59,494 bases of DNA from a virus. Each line of letters begins with the position of its first letter. Positions within the stretch are counted from its first letter, which is position 1. The notes under the pieces were generated by a model. The model was given only the letters and a program-made list of their open reading frames with translations. It was not told the DNA's origin and ran no database searches. The translations under genes were made by a program, and so were the position numbers. Below, in pieces: positions 8,279 to 16,182 of the stretch. The stretch lies in the IMG/VR virus record IMGVR_UViG_3300017708_000345, positions 1 through 59,494 of that record; one strand, written 5' to 3'.

Positions 8279-8287
8279 ATAAATAGT
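8279..8287 (-). promoter_or_regulatory. Candidate late promoter motif (ACTATTTAT)
   Basis: The minus strand reads AACTATTTATTATAGAAGAGG in a 33-nt gap, with the motif ending 17 nt before the ATG of the 133-aa gene. The downstream TTATAG resembles that at 26788-26796. If it is a promoter, it drives the 133-aa virion gene and the bS21 homologue together. Confidence 0.5.
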
Positions 8288-8294
8288 TAGTTTT

Positions 8295-9029
8295 TTAGAA
8301 ACCGTTCGTCTTAAATCCGTTAGAAACTGTTTTACCGCCTGAGGGTGCTTCAACTTTTGTTGTTGAAAATCCTCTGGCCCCGCCGCGAGTCCTTCTTCTT
8401 CTCTTTCTTCTTAGTTTTGCACGATTTGGGTCAGAAGCAGAAGTATATGAAAGCCTTGGTCTATTGCTGGCAGTAGCATCAGCAAATGTACTAAATTGAG
8501 TAATAGAATTAACGGCTGCTGTTGGGCTAGTTCTTGTATAATCGTCGGCTCCAACTGCCACAAAATCAATACGATCCAAACTTGCCAAATCAGAAAGAGC
8601 TGCGGCGGTCAGACTTATTGTTACAAGGCCGGTGCCAGAAGGAGTAATTAGCCCACTGTACAGTGTTACTCCGTTTGTTTGTAAACTAACCTTAGTATTT
8701 GTATATCCCTGAAGTCTTCCGAAAGATGTAACGGGCTGATCTTGATCATCGAGAAGACTGGCACCTTTTACAAGATAAAAAGGCTCATTTGCATTAGCGG
8801 TAATATTCAATCTTAGCTCAGCAGCAGAGGGGGCGCTTGCTATACCGCTTACATCAAATTGGATGAAAACTCTAGTGCAATCAAAATTGTCTAGCGCAGA
8901 GTTAGCCGATCTTAAAACAAACAATCCTTCATTGACGGTCGTTCCGTTTCGGGGGGCGGACGCAAAGCGCCAACTTGATGCGTTAAAAATTCCCACTGAG
9001 TTATCAAAACCGGTGTTTATATTTGGCAT
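8295..9029 (-). CDS. Beta-sandwich virion protein with basic C-terminal segment, 244 aa
   Basis: Residues about 10-195 look like a DNRLRE-type or carbohydrate-binding beta sandwich: CTRVFIQFDVSGIASAPSAA, ELRLNITANAN, and a final RPRLSYTSAS strand, the order seen in such domains. After that comes an unusual RAKLRRKRRRRTRGGARGFS stretch and a short Gly/Ser/Lys tail. A basic linker of this sort could bind the negatively charged capsid or DNA. It lies in the head cluster and shares one base with the preceding stop (TAATG). I infer a head decoration or fibre role; no specific family is certain. Confidence 0.55.
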   Translation of the reverse strand: MPNINTGFDNSVGIFNASSWRFASAPRNGTTVNEGLFVLRSANSALDNFDCTRVFIQFDVSGIASAPSAAELRLNITANANEPFYLVKGASLLDDQDQPVTSFGRLQGYTNTKVSLQTNGVTLYSGLITPSGTGLVTISLTAAALSDLASLDRIDFVAVGADDYTRTSPTAAVNSITQFSTFADATASNRPRLSYTSASDPNRAKLRRKRRRRTRGGARGFSTTKVEAPSGGKTVSNGFKTNGF

Positions 9030-9436
9030 TAGATAAGGGACTTCCAGTTCTTGCCGCCGAGAGCCATAATCCCTGAAATATCAACGCCGGGATCATCTGG
9101 GTCTTGCCCTGCCATTGGGCTTGCAGGGCCTGAAGACCTTGCCTCAGGTGCGGCTGGGGTTGTACCTTCGAAAAGATTCACTCCGTTGAAAGCGTCTTTA
9201 CCAATAGCATCAAGGAGTTGCTTTCTTTGCCTATTAAGGTTTTCGTTTCTGACCTCCACACTCTTGTCTTCTTGTGGAATAACTTGTTGTCTGGTCTCTG
9301 CAATTACTTGACCTCCACCAAGACCCTGAGCAACCTCAGATACGATACCCGTAAGGAGACCATCCTCGAAAATGGTTTCGTGAATACACTCTTTTACAAT
9401 AGGCTTAATTAGCTTTTTTAATTCTGATCTTTTCAT
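9029..9436 (-). CDS. Small head-region protein with MKRSELKKLIKPIVKE N-terminus, 135 aa
   Basis: This is an unrecognised protein. The first 30 residues form a basic/amphipathic helix (MKRSELKKLIKPIVKECIHE). The middle is Gln/Glu-rich and the C-terminus is Pro/Gly/Ala-rich (APEARSSGPASPMAGQDPDD). It starts in a TAATG overlap with the protease gene stop. A similar N-terminus (MKITKARLKQIIKEEL) starts the 217-aa protein at 21302-21955. The gene lies directly after the prohead protease, in the neighbourhood where T4 keeps core proteins. It could be an internal head protein cleaved by the protease, which is inference. Confidence 0.55.
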   Translation of the reverse strand: MKRSELKKLIKPIVKECIHETIFEDGLLTGIVSEVAQGLGGGQVIAETRQQVIPQEDKSVEVRNENLNRQRKQLLDAIGKDAFNGVNLFEGTTPAAPEARSSGPASPMAGQDPDDPGVDISGIMALGGKNWKSLI

Positions 9437-10050
9437 TAGTCTCTCAAAATATTGTTGAGCATACGATTAATCTTATCTGCTCTTGTAAAAATGTTTGGTT
9501 CTTTGTGCTCATGAATACCAGCCTTGACATGCATGAAAGCACCGGGGGTTGATGGCTCTGAAACAAAATCAAAACAAATAAGTTGAAAATCTTCCTCAAC
9601 CATCATCCTTCCTGCTGATTCTCTAACAGAGCCAAGGCCACGAGATGAGATACCTAGTGTAACACCAGAATTGGCCAATTGTTTTAGAATCTGGCCGGAT
9701 GGTGTATTCAAGATTTCGACCTTGCCCATAAGAGCAGTGCCGTCCCACCACATATCAATAACAAGGTGAGAAGCATTCTTTAAGTTAATTACAGAGTCGT
9801 CAGGGTGATCTAACTCACCTAATGCTCTGCGCTCTCTTACGAGCTTCCGGTAATTGTCTACTTCTCTTTGAAGAATATTCTTAGAATAAACTCTACCATT
9901 ACCATTAGGTGTGTCGTACTTCTGCATACAGCCTGTCATGTAAAACTTCTTGCCTTCGGCCATTAGTTTCTTTTCTTGCTCAGTTAGCAAGTCTTGACAG
10001 ACACCACCGTCACATAGTGCATAGTATTCTCGTAAAAGTTGTTTACTCAT
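9436..10050 (-). CDS. 21: Prohead core protease (gp21-like, peptidase U9)
   Basis: The product has 204 residues. GELDHPDDSVINL places the catalytic His at residue 82, and LGISSRGLGS places the nucleophile Ser at 135 or 136. These are the two diagnostic motifs of herpes/T4-type prohead proteases. The region QLICFDFVSEPSTPGAF near residues 156-172 completes the fold, with D161 a candidate third triad member. T4 gp21 cleaves scaffold, capsid and core proteins after Glu, then degrades itself. The start ATG is preceded by GGAG. A terminator-like hairpin ends only 13 nt before it. Length matches T4 gp21 (about 212). Confidence 0.92.
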   Translation of the reverse strand: MSKQLLREYYALCDGGVCQDLLTEQEKKLMAEGKKFYMTGCMQKYDTPNGNGRVYSKNILQREVDNYRKLVRERRALGELDHPDDSVINLKNASHLVIDMWWDGTALMGKVEILNTPSGQILKQLANSGVTLGISSRGLGSVRESAGRMMVEEDFQLICFDFVSEPSTPGAFMHVKAGIHEHKEPNIFTRADKINRMLNNILRD

Positions 10051-10062
10051 GGTTATCTCCGT

Positions 10063-10086
10063 AAAAAAGGCGGGCGCTACCCGCCC
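10063..10086 (-). terminator. Terminator-like hairpin immediately upstream of protease RBS
   Basis: On the minus strand GGCGGG (10085-10080) pairs with CCCGCC (10074-10069) around a 5-nt loop, followed by six T (10068-10063). The last T is 12 nt from the protease ATG, with the SD GGAG between. The structure is typical of rho-independent termination, but no promoter motif lies between it and the protease gene. It may attenuate or tune protease expression. Confidence 0.75.
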
Positions 10087-10095
10087 GAGCTAAGA

Positions 10096-10112
10096 GCCGC
10101 TACAGCAGCGGC
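10096..10112 (-). other. Second GC-rich hairpin ahead of the terminator
   Basis: GCCGCT (10112-10107) pairs with AGCGGC (10101-10096) around a 5-nt loop on the minus strand. The gene-free interval between the membrane gene stop (10130) and the protease start thus holds two tandem stable hairpins. No coding role is apparent; a 16-codon ATG reading through it is not convincing. Confidence 0.55.
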
Positions 10113-10129
10113 GAACGTCTGGAATATTT

Positions 10130-10450
10130 CTACGTCGCATTGTTTACTCCCTTTATCTTCAAGCCATCATCATCGACAAGCATTGAAAGCATGTAAGATG
10201 TTCCTGAACCAACACACCCACAAATAAGAAAGTTCGCAAGTGTATATTCAAAAGTAAATAGTTCTGTCCAACGGTTTATGACAAACAAAAACCATCCGGC
10301 GTGAAAACCGAAACAAAGAGGGCAATGGAATAATTTTCCAAATCCATTTAGCCACTCTTTACTTGGACGAATTGAATTAAAAATACTGGCATTTACTACG
10401 AGAAAAGTTAGGCCGTAGCAAGCCAGCATAAACCATAATAATTGCGTCAC
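10130..10450 (-). CDS. Small membrane protein with CPLC motif (DUF1360-like)
   Basis: The product has 106 residues. It has about three hydrophobic segments (residues 3-21, 47-60 and 71-91). FHCPLCFGFHAGWF at 42-54 recalls DUF1360-type membrane proteins, where a C-P-x-C-x-G-x-W/H motif starts a membrane helix. Function is unknown. It starts with GTG (10448-10450) overlapping the preceding stop as GTGA, with a GGGG SD. Placement between core proteins and the protease is unexpected for a membrane protein. It may act at the inner membrane where T4-type proheads assemble, but that is speculation. Confidence 0.6.
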   Translation of the reverse strand: MTQLLWFMLACYGLTFLVVNASIFNSIRPSKEWLNGFGKLFHCPLCFGFHAGWFLFVINRWTELFTFEYTLANFLICGCVGSGTSYMLSMLVDDDGLKIKGVNNAT

Positions 10451-11235
10451 ATATCCCCCTTGAGGAAATAGTATCCATGATCCTTGAAAGCCTTCTTGTC
10501 CATAATGTCTTTGCCTTCGCTATCAACTGGTGAGTGTCCGGGGAAAGTTGTCATCAGGGACACAACTGGCTTTTCACCAATCTTGCCAATCTCTGCAACA
10601 ATAATGTTGACTAATTTTGTAGGATTCTGCCTCTTGTCACCGGGTATAACACCAATTTCCTGCTTGATAAAAGATGGTTTATCAGACGCTAGATCTTCCT
10701 CTGTATATGGGCTTCCATCCTGATTTACTAGTTCGTATTTGTTATCAGCGGCGACTTTAGACACAACAGCCCAATCTTTGACTCTATCTGTCATTCCAAA
10801 CTTTTCCAAATCAGTAATTGCTTTGATTGATGGATCGCTTGGATCTGCCTTCTTAAGACTGTCTAGGCCAATATCTTCTTTAGCAGGAACATTTAACCAC
10901 TTGTATTTTTGTACTCCTCTTTCTTCAGCCGCTTTGAAATCTTTTTTTGCCATGATGTCAAGCATCAAGTCTTTAACTTGGTCTTTTGAAATTGTCCAAG
11001 TTGAGATAGGATTCTTTTCATCAAAGTGCTTACTCATGTGTGGAGAATCAAGTGAGTCCTTGAATAATACAAATACAAAAGGACCAGCCTCTTTGACAGT
11101 CTCTGCACTAACCTCACTGGCTTTCCCAGACAAGAACCTATTATCAGCAATCATTTTGCGAACTTGTTCTATTGTATCCGAGGCTTCTTCTGCCTCATTC
11201 AAAAATCTCTTCCAGTTTTCTAACATAAGTTTCAT
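10447..11235 (-). CDS. Putative internal head protein with capsid-targeting-like N-terminus, 262 aa
   Basis: The N-terminus MKLMLENWKRFLNEAEEAS resembles the short helical leaders (for example MKTYQEFIAEA in T4 internal proteins) that direct proteins into the prohead. Those leaders are removed by the gp21-type protease after Glu. The rest is soluble, mixed alpha/beta and Lys/Asp-rich, without recognised domain. SD AGGAGA precedes the ATG by 7 nt. The gene lies two genes from the protease and next to core-region genes, which fits a packaged protein. The targeting role is inference from the leader and context. Confidence 0.6.
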   Translation of the reverse strand: MKLMLENWKRFLNEAEEASDTIEQVRKMIADNRFLSGKASEVSAETVKEAGPFVFVLFKDSLDSPHMSKHFDEKNPISTWTISKDQVKDLMLDIMAKKDFKAAEERGVQKYKWLNVPAKEDIGLDSLKKADPSDPSIKAITDLEKFGMTDRVKDWAVVSKVAADNKYELVNQDGSPYTEEDLASDKPSFIKQEIGVIPGDKRQNPTKLVNIIVAEIGKIGEKPVVSLMTTFPGHSPVDSEGKDIMDKKAFKDHGYYFLKGDM

Positions 11236-11246
11236 AATAATATCTC

Positions 11247-11795
11247 CTAGTAAGTGTATGACATCCAGTAAGGACCGTAGTTATAGCCGGGACGTAGTGC
11301 GCCCTTCTCGGCTTCTTGCGGAACCTCACCTAGTTCTGTTGAGTCTTCTTCATCTGGATCAACATATCGCTCCATCTCCATCTCTTCATACTCATCCATG
11401 AATTCAAAGTACGGACGCTCAGAGTCCATCCATCTGGAGATGTTTACGATGGCCATGTTTTCTGCGTCGAAGTCAGTTGAGTTCTGAATCTTAGCTTCCA
11501 TAGAACCATAAACAGAGCCTGCTTGAATTGATTCAGGTACAACAATGCCTCTTTTGGTCAAGTAAGTAAACAATCTATCCTGAGCACCATATACCAGTTC
11601 TGACATTAAATCCTTGGCAATAGCCAAAATCTTGTTTTTGCCTTTGAGGATTATAATATCAATGTCACTGTGATCAGAAATATAAATGTCTCCGTTTAGA
11701 GACTTTCGAACAACCAACTGAACGTTTATAGAATTATCTTGTTCCTCAGGAGCCAATTCGGGTTTTGGCTCACCGATTCTGACTTTGACAGCCAT
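11247..11795 (-). CDS. Conserved-looking prohead-region protein, 182 aa
   Basis: I do not recognise a family. The N-terminal two-thirds look like a mixed alpha/beta domain (INVQLVVRKSLNGDIYISDH; IDIIILKGKNKILAIAKDLM). The C-terminus is acidic (EYEEMEMERYVDPDEEDSTE) and ends Tyr-rich (YNYGPYWMSYTY). It shares a TAATG junction with the upstream helical gene. In T4 the interval between portal and protease holds the small core proteins 67 and 68. This gene occupies the same interval but shows no clear similarity to them. Confidence 0.6.
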   Translation of the reverse strand: MAVKVRIGEPKPELAPEEQDNSINVQLVVRKSLNGDIYISDHSDIDIIILKGKNKILAIAKDLMSELVYGAQDRLFTYLTKRGIVVPESIQAGSVYGSMEAKIQNSTDFDAENMAIVNISRWMDSERPYFEFMDEYEEMEMERYVDPDEEDSTELGEVPQEAEKGALRPGYNYGPYWMSYTY

Positions 11796-12625
11796 TACTC
11801 TTTACACTCCGCAACAAGAGACTGGATTGACATTATCTTTTCGATCATGCTTGAATCAATCTTCTTCGTTTGGAATCTCCCGACGACTTCCTGAAGTTGA
11901 CCGACTTTATTTAGCATCTGCTCGTCTTGCTTAATGTCCTCGTCCTCTTTTAGGGAAGCAAGGTTCTCTTTAATTCTTCCAAGCTCTTCGTTGACATAAA
12001 CTTTAAACTCAACGTCTTTGCTATCGAAAGAAACAATATATTTGTTTAGAAGCTCTCGCTGCTCGTTTAGTAACTGGCCATCATACTTTTGATTGAAGTT
12101 CTCAATTACTTTCTTAAATACGAGATTATCAATGTGCTCTAGCCTGTCTTCTCTAATTGGTGCAGCAGCAGGCTTAGCAACAAGTCTACCAACAACCCTT
12201 CTCTCAAGAAGAACCTTCTGCTTTGCAGGGAGGCTATCTGTGAAGATCTGTGCGATTGAAGCTAATGTCTTGTAGTTTGGAATAAAGTTCGAGAAAGCAC
12301 TCGCGCCAACAACCTTGTTAATTGATTCAATAAGGGTTGTCTGAGTGTTGAACACTTCGGTGCGGTCTAATTCTGCGAACTGCTTTTTTGTTTCTTGGAT
12401 TAGTCGCTCTGCTGTGTAAACGTCGAGGCGATGAGTCTCGTTTAGTGCCTTGTAGAGTTCTAGCTCTTTCTTTAGGATGGTTCCCTTCGAGAAGAACTCT
12501 TTTACAATCTTAACAATCTCAGACTTGCGCTGAGCGTCCTGTTCAACAACTGCTTTTGTTAATTCCTTTACAAGTGTCTCATACAAAAAAGCGGTATTTC
12601 TTTTTTTATTATGTTTGAGTTTCAT
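11795..12625 (-). CDS. Helical prohead-region protein following the portal, 276 aa
   Basis: The protein begins MKLKHNKKRNTAFLYETLVK and is almost entirely predicted helix, with Glu/Lys/Gln-rich segments and no Cys-based or catalytic motif except a C-terminal AECKE. An Ala/Pro break occurs near residue 155 (VAKPAAAPIRED). It starts inside the last 17 nt of the portal gene, after GGAG, so translation is coupled to the portal. A structural or core (scaffold-accessory) role is suggested by the position; no named family is recognised. Confidence 0.65.
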   Translation of the reverse strand: MKLKHNKKRNTAFLYETLVKELTKAVVEQDAQRKSEIVKIVKEFFSKGTILKKELELYKALNETHRLDVYTAERLIQETKKQFAELDRTEVFNTQTTLIESINKVVGASAFSNFIPNYKTLASIAQIFTDSLPAKQKVLLERRVVGRLVAKPAAAPIREDRLEHIDNLVFKKVIENFNQKYDGQLLNEQRELLNKYIVSFDSKDVEFKVYVNEELGRIKENLASLKEDEDIKQDEQMLNKVGQLQEVVGRFQTKKIDSSMIEKIMSIQSLVAECKE

Positions 12626-14594
12626 TATTTGGCTCCGATGTTTTGGCTAAGCTTTCAATAAGTGTTTTTACTTCCCAACTGGTTTGAAGTATTCTTTCTT
12701 CATCTAGTTGGAAGCCTTCTTTATAATTAGATTCTTGTCCTTCAAACATCCCCTTTGCAAGTGAATCTAATCCACCTACACCCTTTTTACCGGGAACGAT
12801 TGTTCTTGGATCAACATATCCGCCTGCAACGGACTTCATATGTTGCTTTACACCACCCCTGTCGCGCTTATCTCTCTTTACAGGGTAGTATACCTTACCC
12901 TTTGCGCCGGGGGTTAGATAGCCGTCTTCACGACGACCTGCGGGGGCTGCTGTATCTGGAGTTGAAAGCAACACGTCATCACCTGCTCCAAGATCTTCAG
13001 GAGCCTCAGGAGCTTCTGGTTCCGCTGCTGGTGTTTCCTCTGCTCCGAGTCCTGCTCCAAGATCGGCACCAAGGTCACCGCCGAGGTCCGCGCCAAGATC
13101 ATCGCCAAGGCCACCGCCTCCGATACCGGCTGCTTCTTCTTGCATGGCTTCAGCAACGGCTGATAGCTGAGCATCAAACTTGCGATCATAGAATAGCTCG
13201 CGCTGGTTGCGTAGGAATTCTTCGTGTGACATGTTGAATAGGTGCTCTGCAACCCAACGACGTGAGAAGAATCCATCTGTAGCTGCACCAGCAACAGTAA
13301 ACTTCTTGTCCCAATGCTCTAGTTCTTGTAGCTCTGCGATCTTGGATGGGTTGTTTAGTGAAAGATCAAAAGAAAGTAGGTCGTCGCCTCTATATCCGAT
13401 TGTGTAAAGGTGAACCACACCAATCTTCTCTAGCTCAGAAATAGCTGCTCTTTGCAGTCTCTGGATTGTTCTGGCGAATCGAATGTCTTTTTGTGCCAAA
13501 GTTGTCTTGTCTTCTTCTGCTCCCTCGTTGTTTGTAAGGTAGGAAGCAGGAATCTTAAGTGCAGAGAACAACTTATCTCTAAGATACTTGACATCTTCAA
13601 TATCGTTCGCTCTTGCTTGGCCAGCAACATTTGTAATATCTGTCTTGCTGTCTCCACGGACAGGAATGAAATAATCCTCCTCAACAGAGAATGGCTTATA
13701 GCGAAGGTCAACACGGCCTGTGTTCTGGTCGATTACAGTGTTGCGCTTCATTGAAGTAATAACCTTCTGCATGTACTGTTCGACTTCGTTTGGTGGAATC
13801 TGGCCAACGTCGATCTTAAATAGCTTACGATCAGGGGCGCGGACAATACGGTAAGCCATCATCGCGTCTTCCATAAGAGTTAGCTGACGCCAAATACGTC
13901 GTGCTGGCTCTAGAACTGATGTACCATACGGAGCGTACTTGTCGTTTCCAAGGATACGGAAGTGACCAACTTGCCAGTTCTCGAAGGTCATACCGGCTGA
14001 GTTCCACTGGAACTGGTAATAGTTTGCGTTTGTTTCATCTTCGCCCTCTAGTCTCTCGACCTCGTTAGAAGGAAGGCCAATTGCAGACTTGATACCGTAC
14101 TTCTCATCAATGTCTAGATAAAGGAAGAAGTCTCCGTACTTGCACATTGAACGACACCAGCCAAACATGTTGTGCTCGATGTTCAAAACGTTGTGATAAA
14201 GAGAATCAAGAACAGCCTTAATCTCTTCGTTTGGACATTTAATGTTAAGCATCGGAGTGAGCGTAGAGTGAGTTGTCATCTCGTCAGCGTAAATGTCAAG
14301 GGCTGAAGCAATCTCTGGTGTGTACTCCATCTGATCAAAGTCAACATACCGCTCGGTGCGGTTGTGTTGATTCATAATACCTAGTTGAAGGTTGTTGGCT
14401 CCATAAGAGCGTGAAGTCTTAAACGCCTGACCGCTGGCTGAACGGAAATCCGCAGCGTGTTTATCAAGCTGGTATCTTCTTAGTCTTCTGCCTGTCTGAG
14501 TTCTTCGACTGACAAGTGGACCAGAAAAGATTCTTGTTAGTGACTTGAAAAGTTCAGATCTTGGATTTCTTGGATTGTTGTTTCTGTTAGCCAT
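12609..14594 (-). CDS. 20: Portal vertex protein (gp20-like)
   Basis: The product has 661 residues. Diagnostic T4-portal blocks are RYVDFDQMEYTPEIASALDI (near 80-100) with YADEMTTHS, AYRIVRAPDRKLFKIDVGQI (about 245-265), and DIEDVKYLRDKLFSALKIPA followed by SYL (about 335-360). The portal dodecamer is the prohead initiator, DNA entry channel and motor dock. Residues about 490-525 form a Gly/Asp/Ala/Leu repeat (GADLGGDLGADLGAGLGAEE) leading into an acidic Pro/Ala/Glu region, which makes this chain longer than T4 gp20 (524). The gene lies 4 nt after the terminase stop. Confidence 0.93.
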   Translation of the reverse strand: MANRNNNPRNPRSELFKSLTRIFSGPLVSRRTQTGRRLRRYQLDKHAADFRSASGQAFKTSRSYGANNLQLGIMNQHNRTERYVDFDQMEYTPEIASALDIYADEMTTHSTLTPMLNIKCPNEEIKAVLDSLYHNVLNIEHNMFGWCRSMCKYGDFFLYLDIDEKYGIKSAIGLPSNEVERLEGEDETNANYYQFQWNSAGMTFENWQVGHFRILGNDKYAPYGTSVLEPARRIWRQLTLMEDAMMAYRIVRAPDRKLFKIDVGQIPPNEVEQYMQKVITSMKRNTVIDQNTGRVDLRYKPFSVEEDYFIPVRGDSKTDITNVAGQARANDIEDVKYLRDKLFSALKIPASYLTNNEGAEEDKTTLAQKDIRFARTIQRLQRAAISELEKIGVVHLYTIGYRGDDLLSFDLSLNNPSKIAELQELEHWDKKFTVAGAATDGFFSRRWVAEHLFNMSHEEFLRNQRELFYDRKFDAQLSAVAEAMQEEAAGIGGGGLGDDLGADLGGDLGADLGAGLGAEETPAAEPEAPEAPEDLGAGDDVLLSTPDTAAPAGRREDGYLTPGAKGKVYYPVKRDKRDRGGVKQHMKSVAGGYVDPRTIVPGKKGVGGLDSLAKGMFEGQESNYKEGFQLDEERILQTSWEVKTLIESLAKTSEPNNETQT

Positions 14595-14598
14595 TTAT

Positions 14599-16182
14599 CT
14601 ATCCCTTGATTAACCAAACAAATTGTTCGTAGTTCTTTTTTTGTTGCTTCATCTCGTCACTGTAAGAGTCTTGACGATAACCTTCCATGCCCGGAATTGC
14701 TGTGTTGAGAGTTTTTCTGCTTGTTTGAATTGAGCCGATCATTGCTTTTCTATAATCCATGTCTCTCTGATTCACTGTTAAGGCAGTATCTCTTACCCAA
14801 CAACCAATTGCCAAAGCCATTACTAAATCATCGTGGTAACTCCTCATAGCTTCCGCTCTGTTGTTATTCCAGATAAAAGTCTTGAATTCGTCTATGATTC
14901 GTGAAGAATACACATTAATTAGTTTATTTCTGATGAACTCTTCCATTTTAGCAACGATTAGTGGTCTTGTCTTAGCGGAAGTTGTAAAACCGGGTACTGA
15001 GTTCGTTATAGACTCGGCTCTTAGTTGGTCAACATACTCGTGCGTTCCCTTAATAGAGAAATAAAGATTTGGATAAAGTCCGTCTTGTAGTTTCTCTAAA
15101 ACTGAAATCCCAAGGCTGTTGTTTTCAACCACCAGCAAACAATTACCAAATTCTCTGCCTGTACTGTCAAGTATAGAAGAAAATTGTCCCAAGTTCGGTT
15201 TCCCGCGATATTCACCTATAACCTCCATAGTCTCTAATTTAATTATATGGAAAACAGAAAAATCTGCTCCGTCTCCTCTTGCAACGTCAGCAACAAGCAA
15301 GTAAGTTGAGTCTGGTGAATATTGTTCCCACAACCAAAGGTTTCGATCAAAGCCAGTTCTGTATACTGGAGGCTTGACTCCTGCTACTAATCTTTCTAAG
15401 TCTTCTGGGTGGACTACTGTCTCGCCTGAAGCGTTGAAAGAGCACTCAAGCTCTTGTGCAATTTGGCGGCGGGACATGTTTCTGGTTTCTTTCTCAAACC
15501 ATTCTTTGTCTCTTTCTGGGTGGACATCCCAAGGTAAGTTAACTGGGAAGAAATCGTTTTCTTCTGTTTCTGCCTCAACATATGTTTTGTGGAACCAATT
15601 ACCAACACCGTTTGGTGTAGATAGTGCGATACAGCGACCACCAGTTGATAGCGTAGGATACAAGCCGGTCCACAACTCTTCTAGGCCGTCAACGTGCGCG
15701 GCCTCGTCAATAACAAGCAAAGATAGTGCCTCTGAACGGCCAGCGTCGCCTGATGTAGACGCAGCCTTAACTTCTGAACCATTGGTTAGCACGAAAGAAG
15801 TTCTGTTATCAATTTTAATTTCTGCGATTCTAAGCCAAGGCGGAACATTCATCATAATGTTTTTGACTTTCTTGACCAAGTTGGCAGCGGTAGCAAACTT
15901 TGTAGCAATAACCAAGACATTCTTGTCTCGGTAGAAAAGCATAAGCCAAACAATATAAGCGGCAGTGATGGTAGAAATACCAAGCTGCCGTGCCTTAAGG
16001 ACAATAACAAAACGATGGTCATTGAATTCGTTTAGAATATCGTCCTGATAAGGATATGTCTTGAAGGCAATCAAACCCTTCATTGGGTGTGAGATCTTAG
16101 CGTAGTTGTTTATAAAATAAGATGCGTCTTTACCGCACTTAACAATCTCAGCTATAATCTCTTTTCTGCTTAACGATGGCAT
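14599..16182 (-). CDS. 17: Terminase large subunit (gp17-like packaging ATPase/nuclease)
   Basis: The product has 527 residues. The ATPase domain has Walker A KARQLGIST at 63-71, Walker B LLVIDEAAH at 155-163 (D159, E160) and coupling motif STP at 188-190. The RNase H-like nuclease domain has VADVARGDGADFS (D299), VVENNSLG (E353) and HDDLVMALA (D451/D452). All key residues are present. The motor packages DNA into the prohead and cuts it. The start is the ATG at 16180-16182 sharing bases with the upstream stop (TGATG); a TTG one codon earlier is less likely. It is followed at once by the portal gene. Confidence 0.96.
   Translation of the reverse strand: MPSLSRKEIIAEIVKCGKDASYFINNYAKISHPMKGLIAFKTYPYQDDILNEFNDHRFVIVLKARQLGISTITAAYIVWLMLFYRDKNVLVIATKFATAANLVKKVKNIMMNVPPWLRIAEIKIDNRTSFVLTNGSEVKAASTSGDAGRSEALSLLVIDEAAHVDGLEELWTGLYPTLSTGGRCIALSTPNGVGNWFHKTYVEAETEENDFFPVNLPWDVHPERDKEWFEKETRNMSRRQIAQELECSFNASGETVVHPEDLERLVAGVKPPVYRTGFDRNLWLWEQYSPDSTYLLVADVARGDGADFSVFHIIKLETMEVIGEYRGKPNLGQFSSILDSTGREFGNCLLVVENNSLGISVLEKLQDGLYPNLYFSIKGTHEYVDQLRAESITNSVPGFTTSAKTRPLIVAKMEEFIRNKLINVYSSRIIDEFKTFIWNNNRAEAMRSYHDDLVMALAIGCWVRDTALTVNQRDMDYRKAMIGSIQTSRKTLNTAIPGMEGYRQDSYSDEMKQQKKNYEQFVWLIKG

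Noticed and set aside
10088-10140. Sixteen-codon ATG frame between the membrane gene and the protease
   Set aside because: It covers the two hairpins, lacks an SD and has Arg/Cys-rich composition explained by the GC-rich stems.
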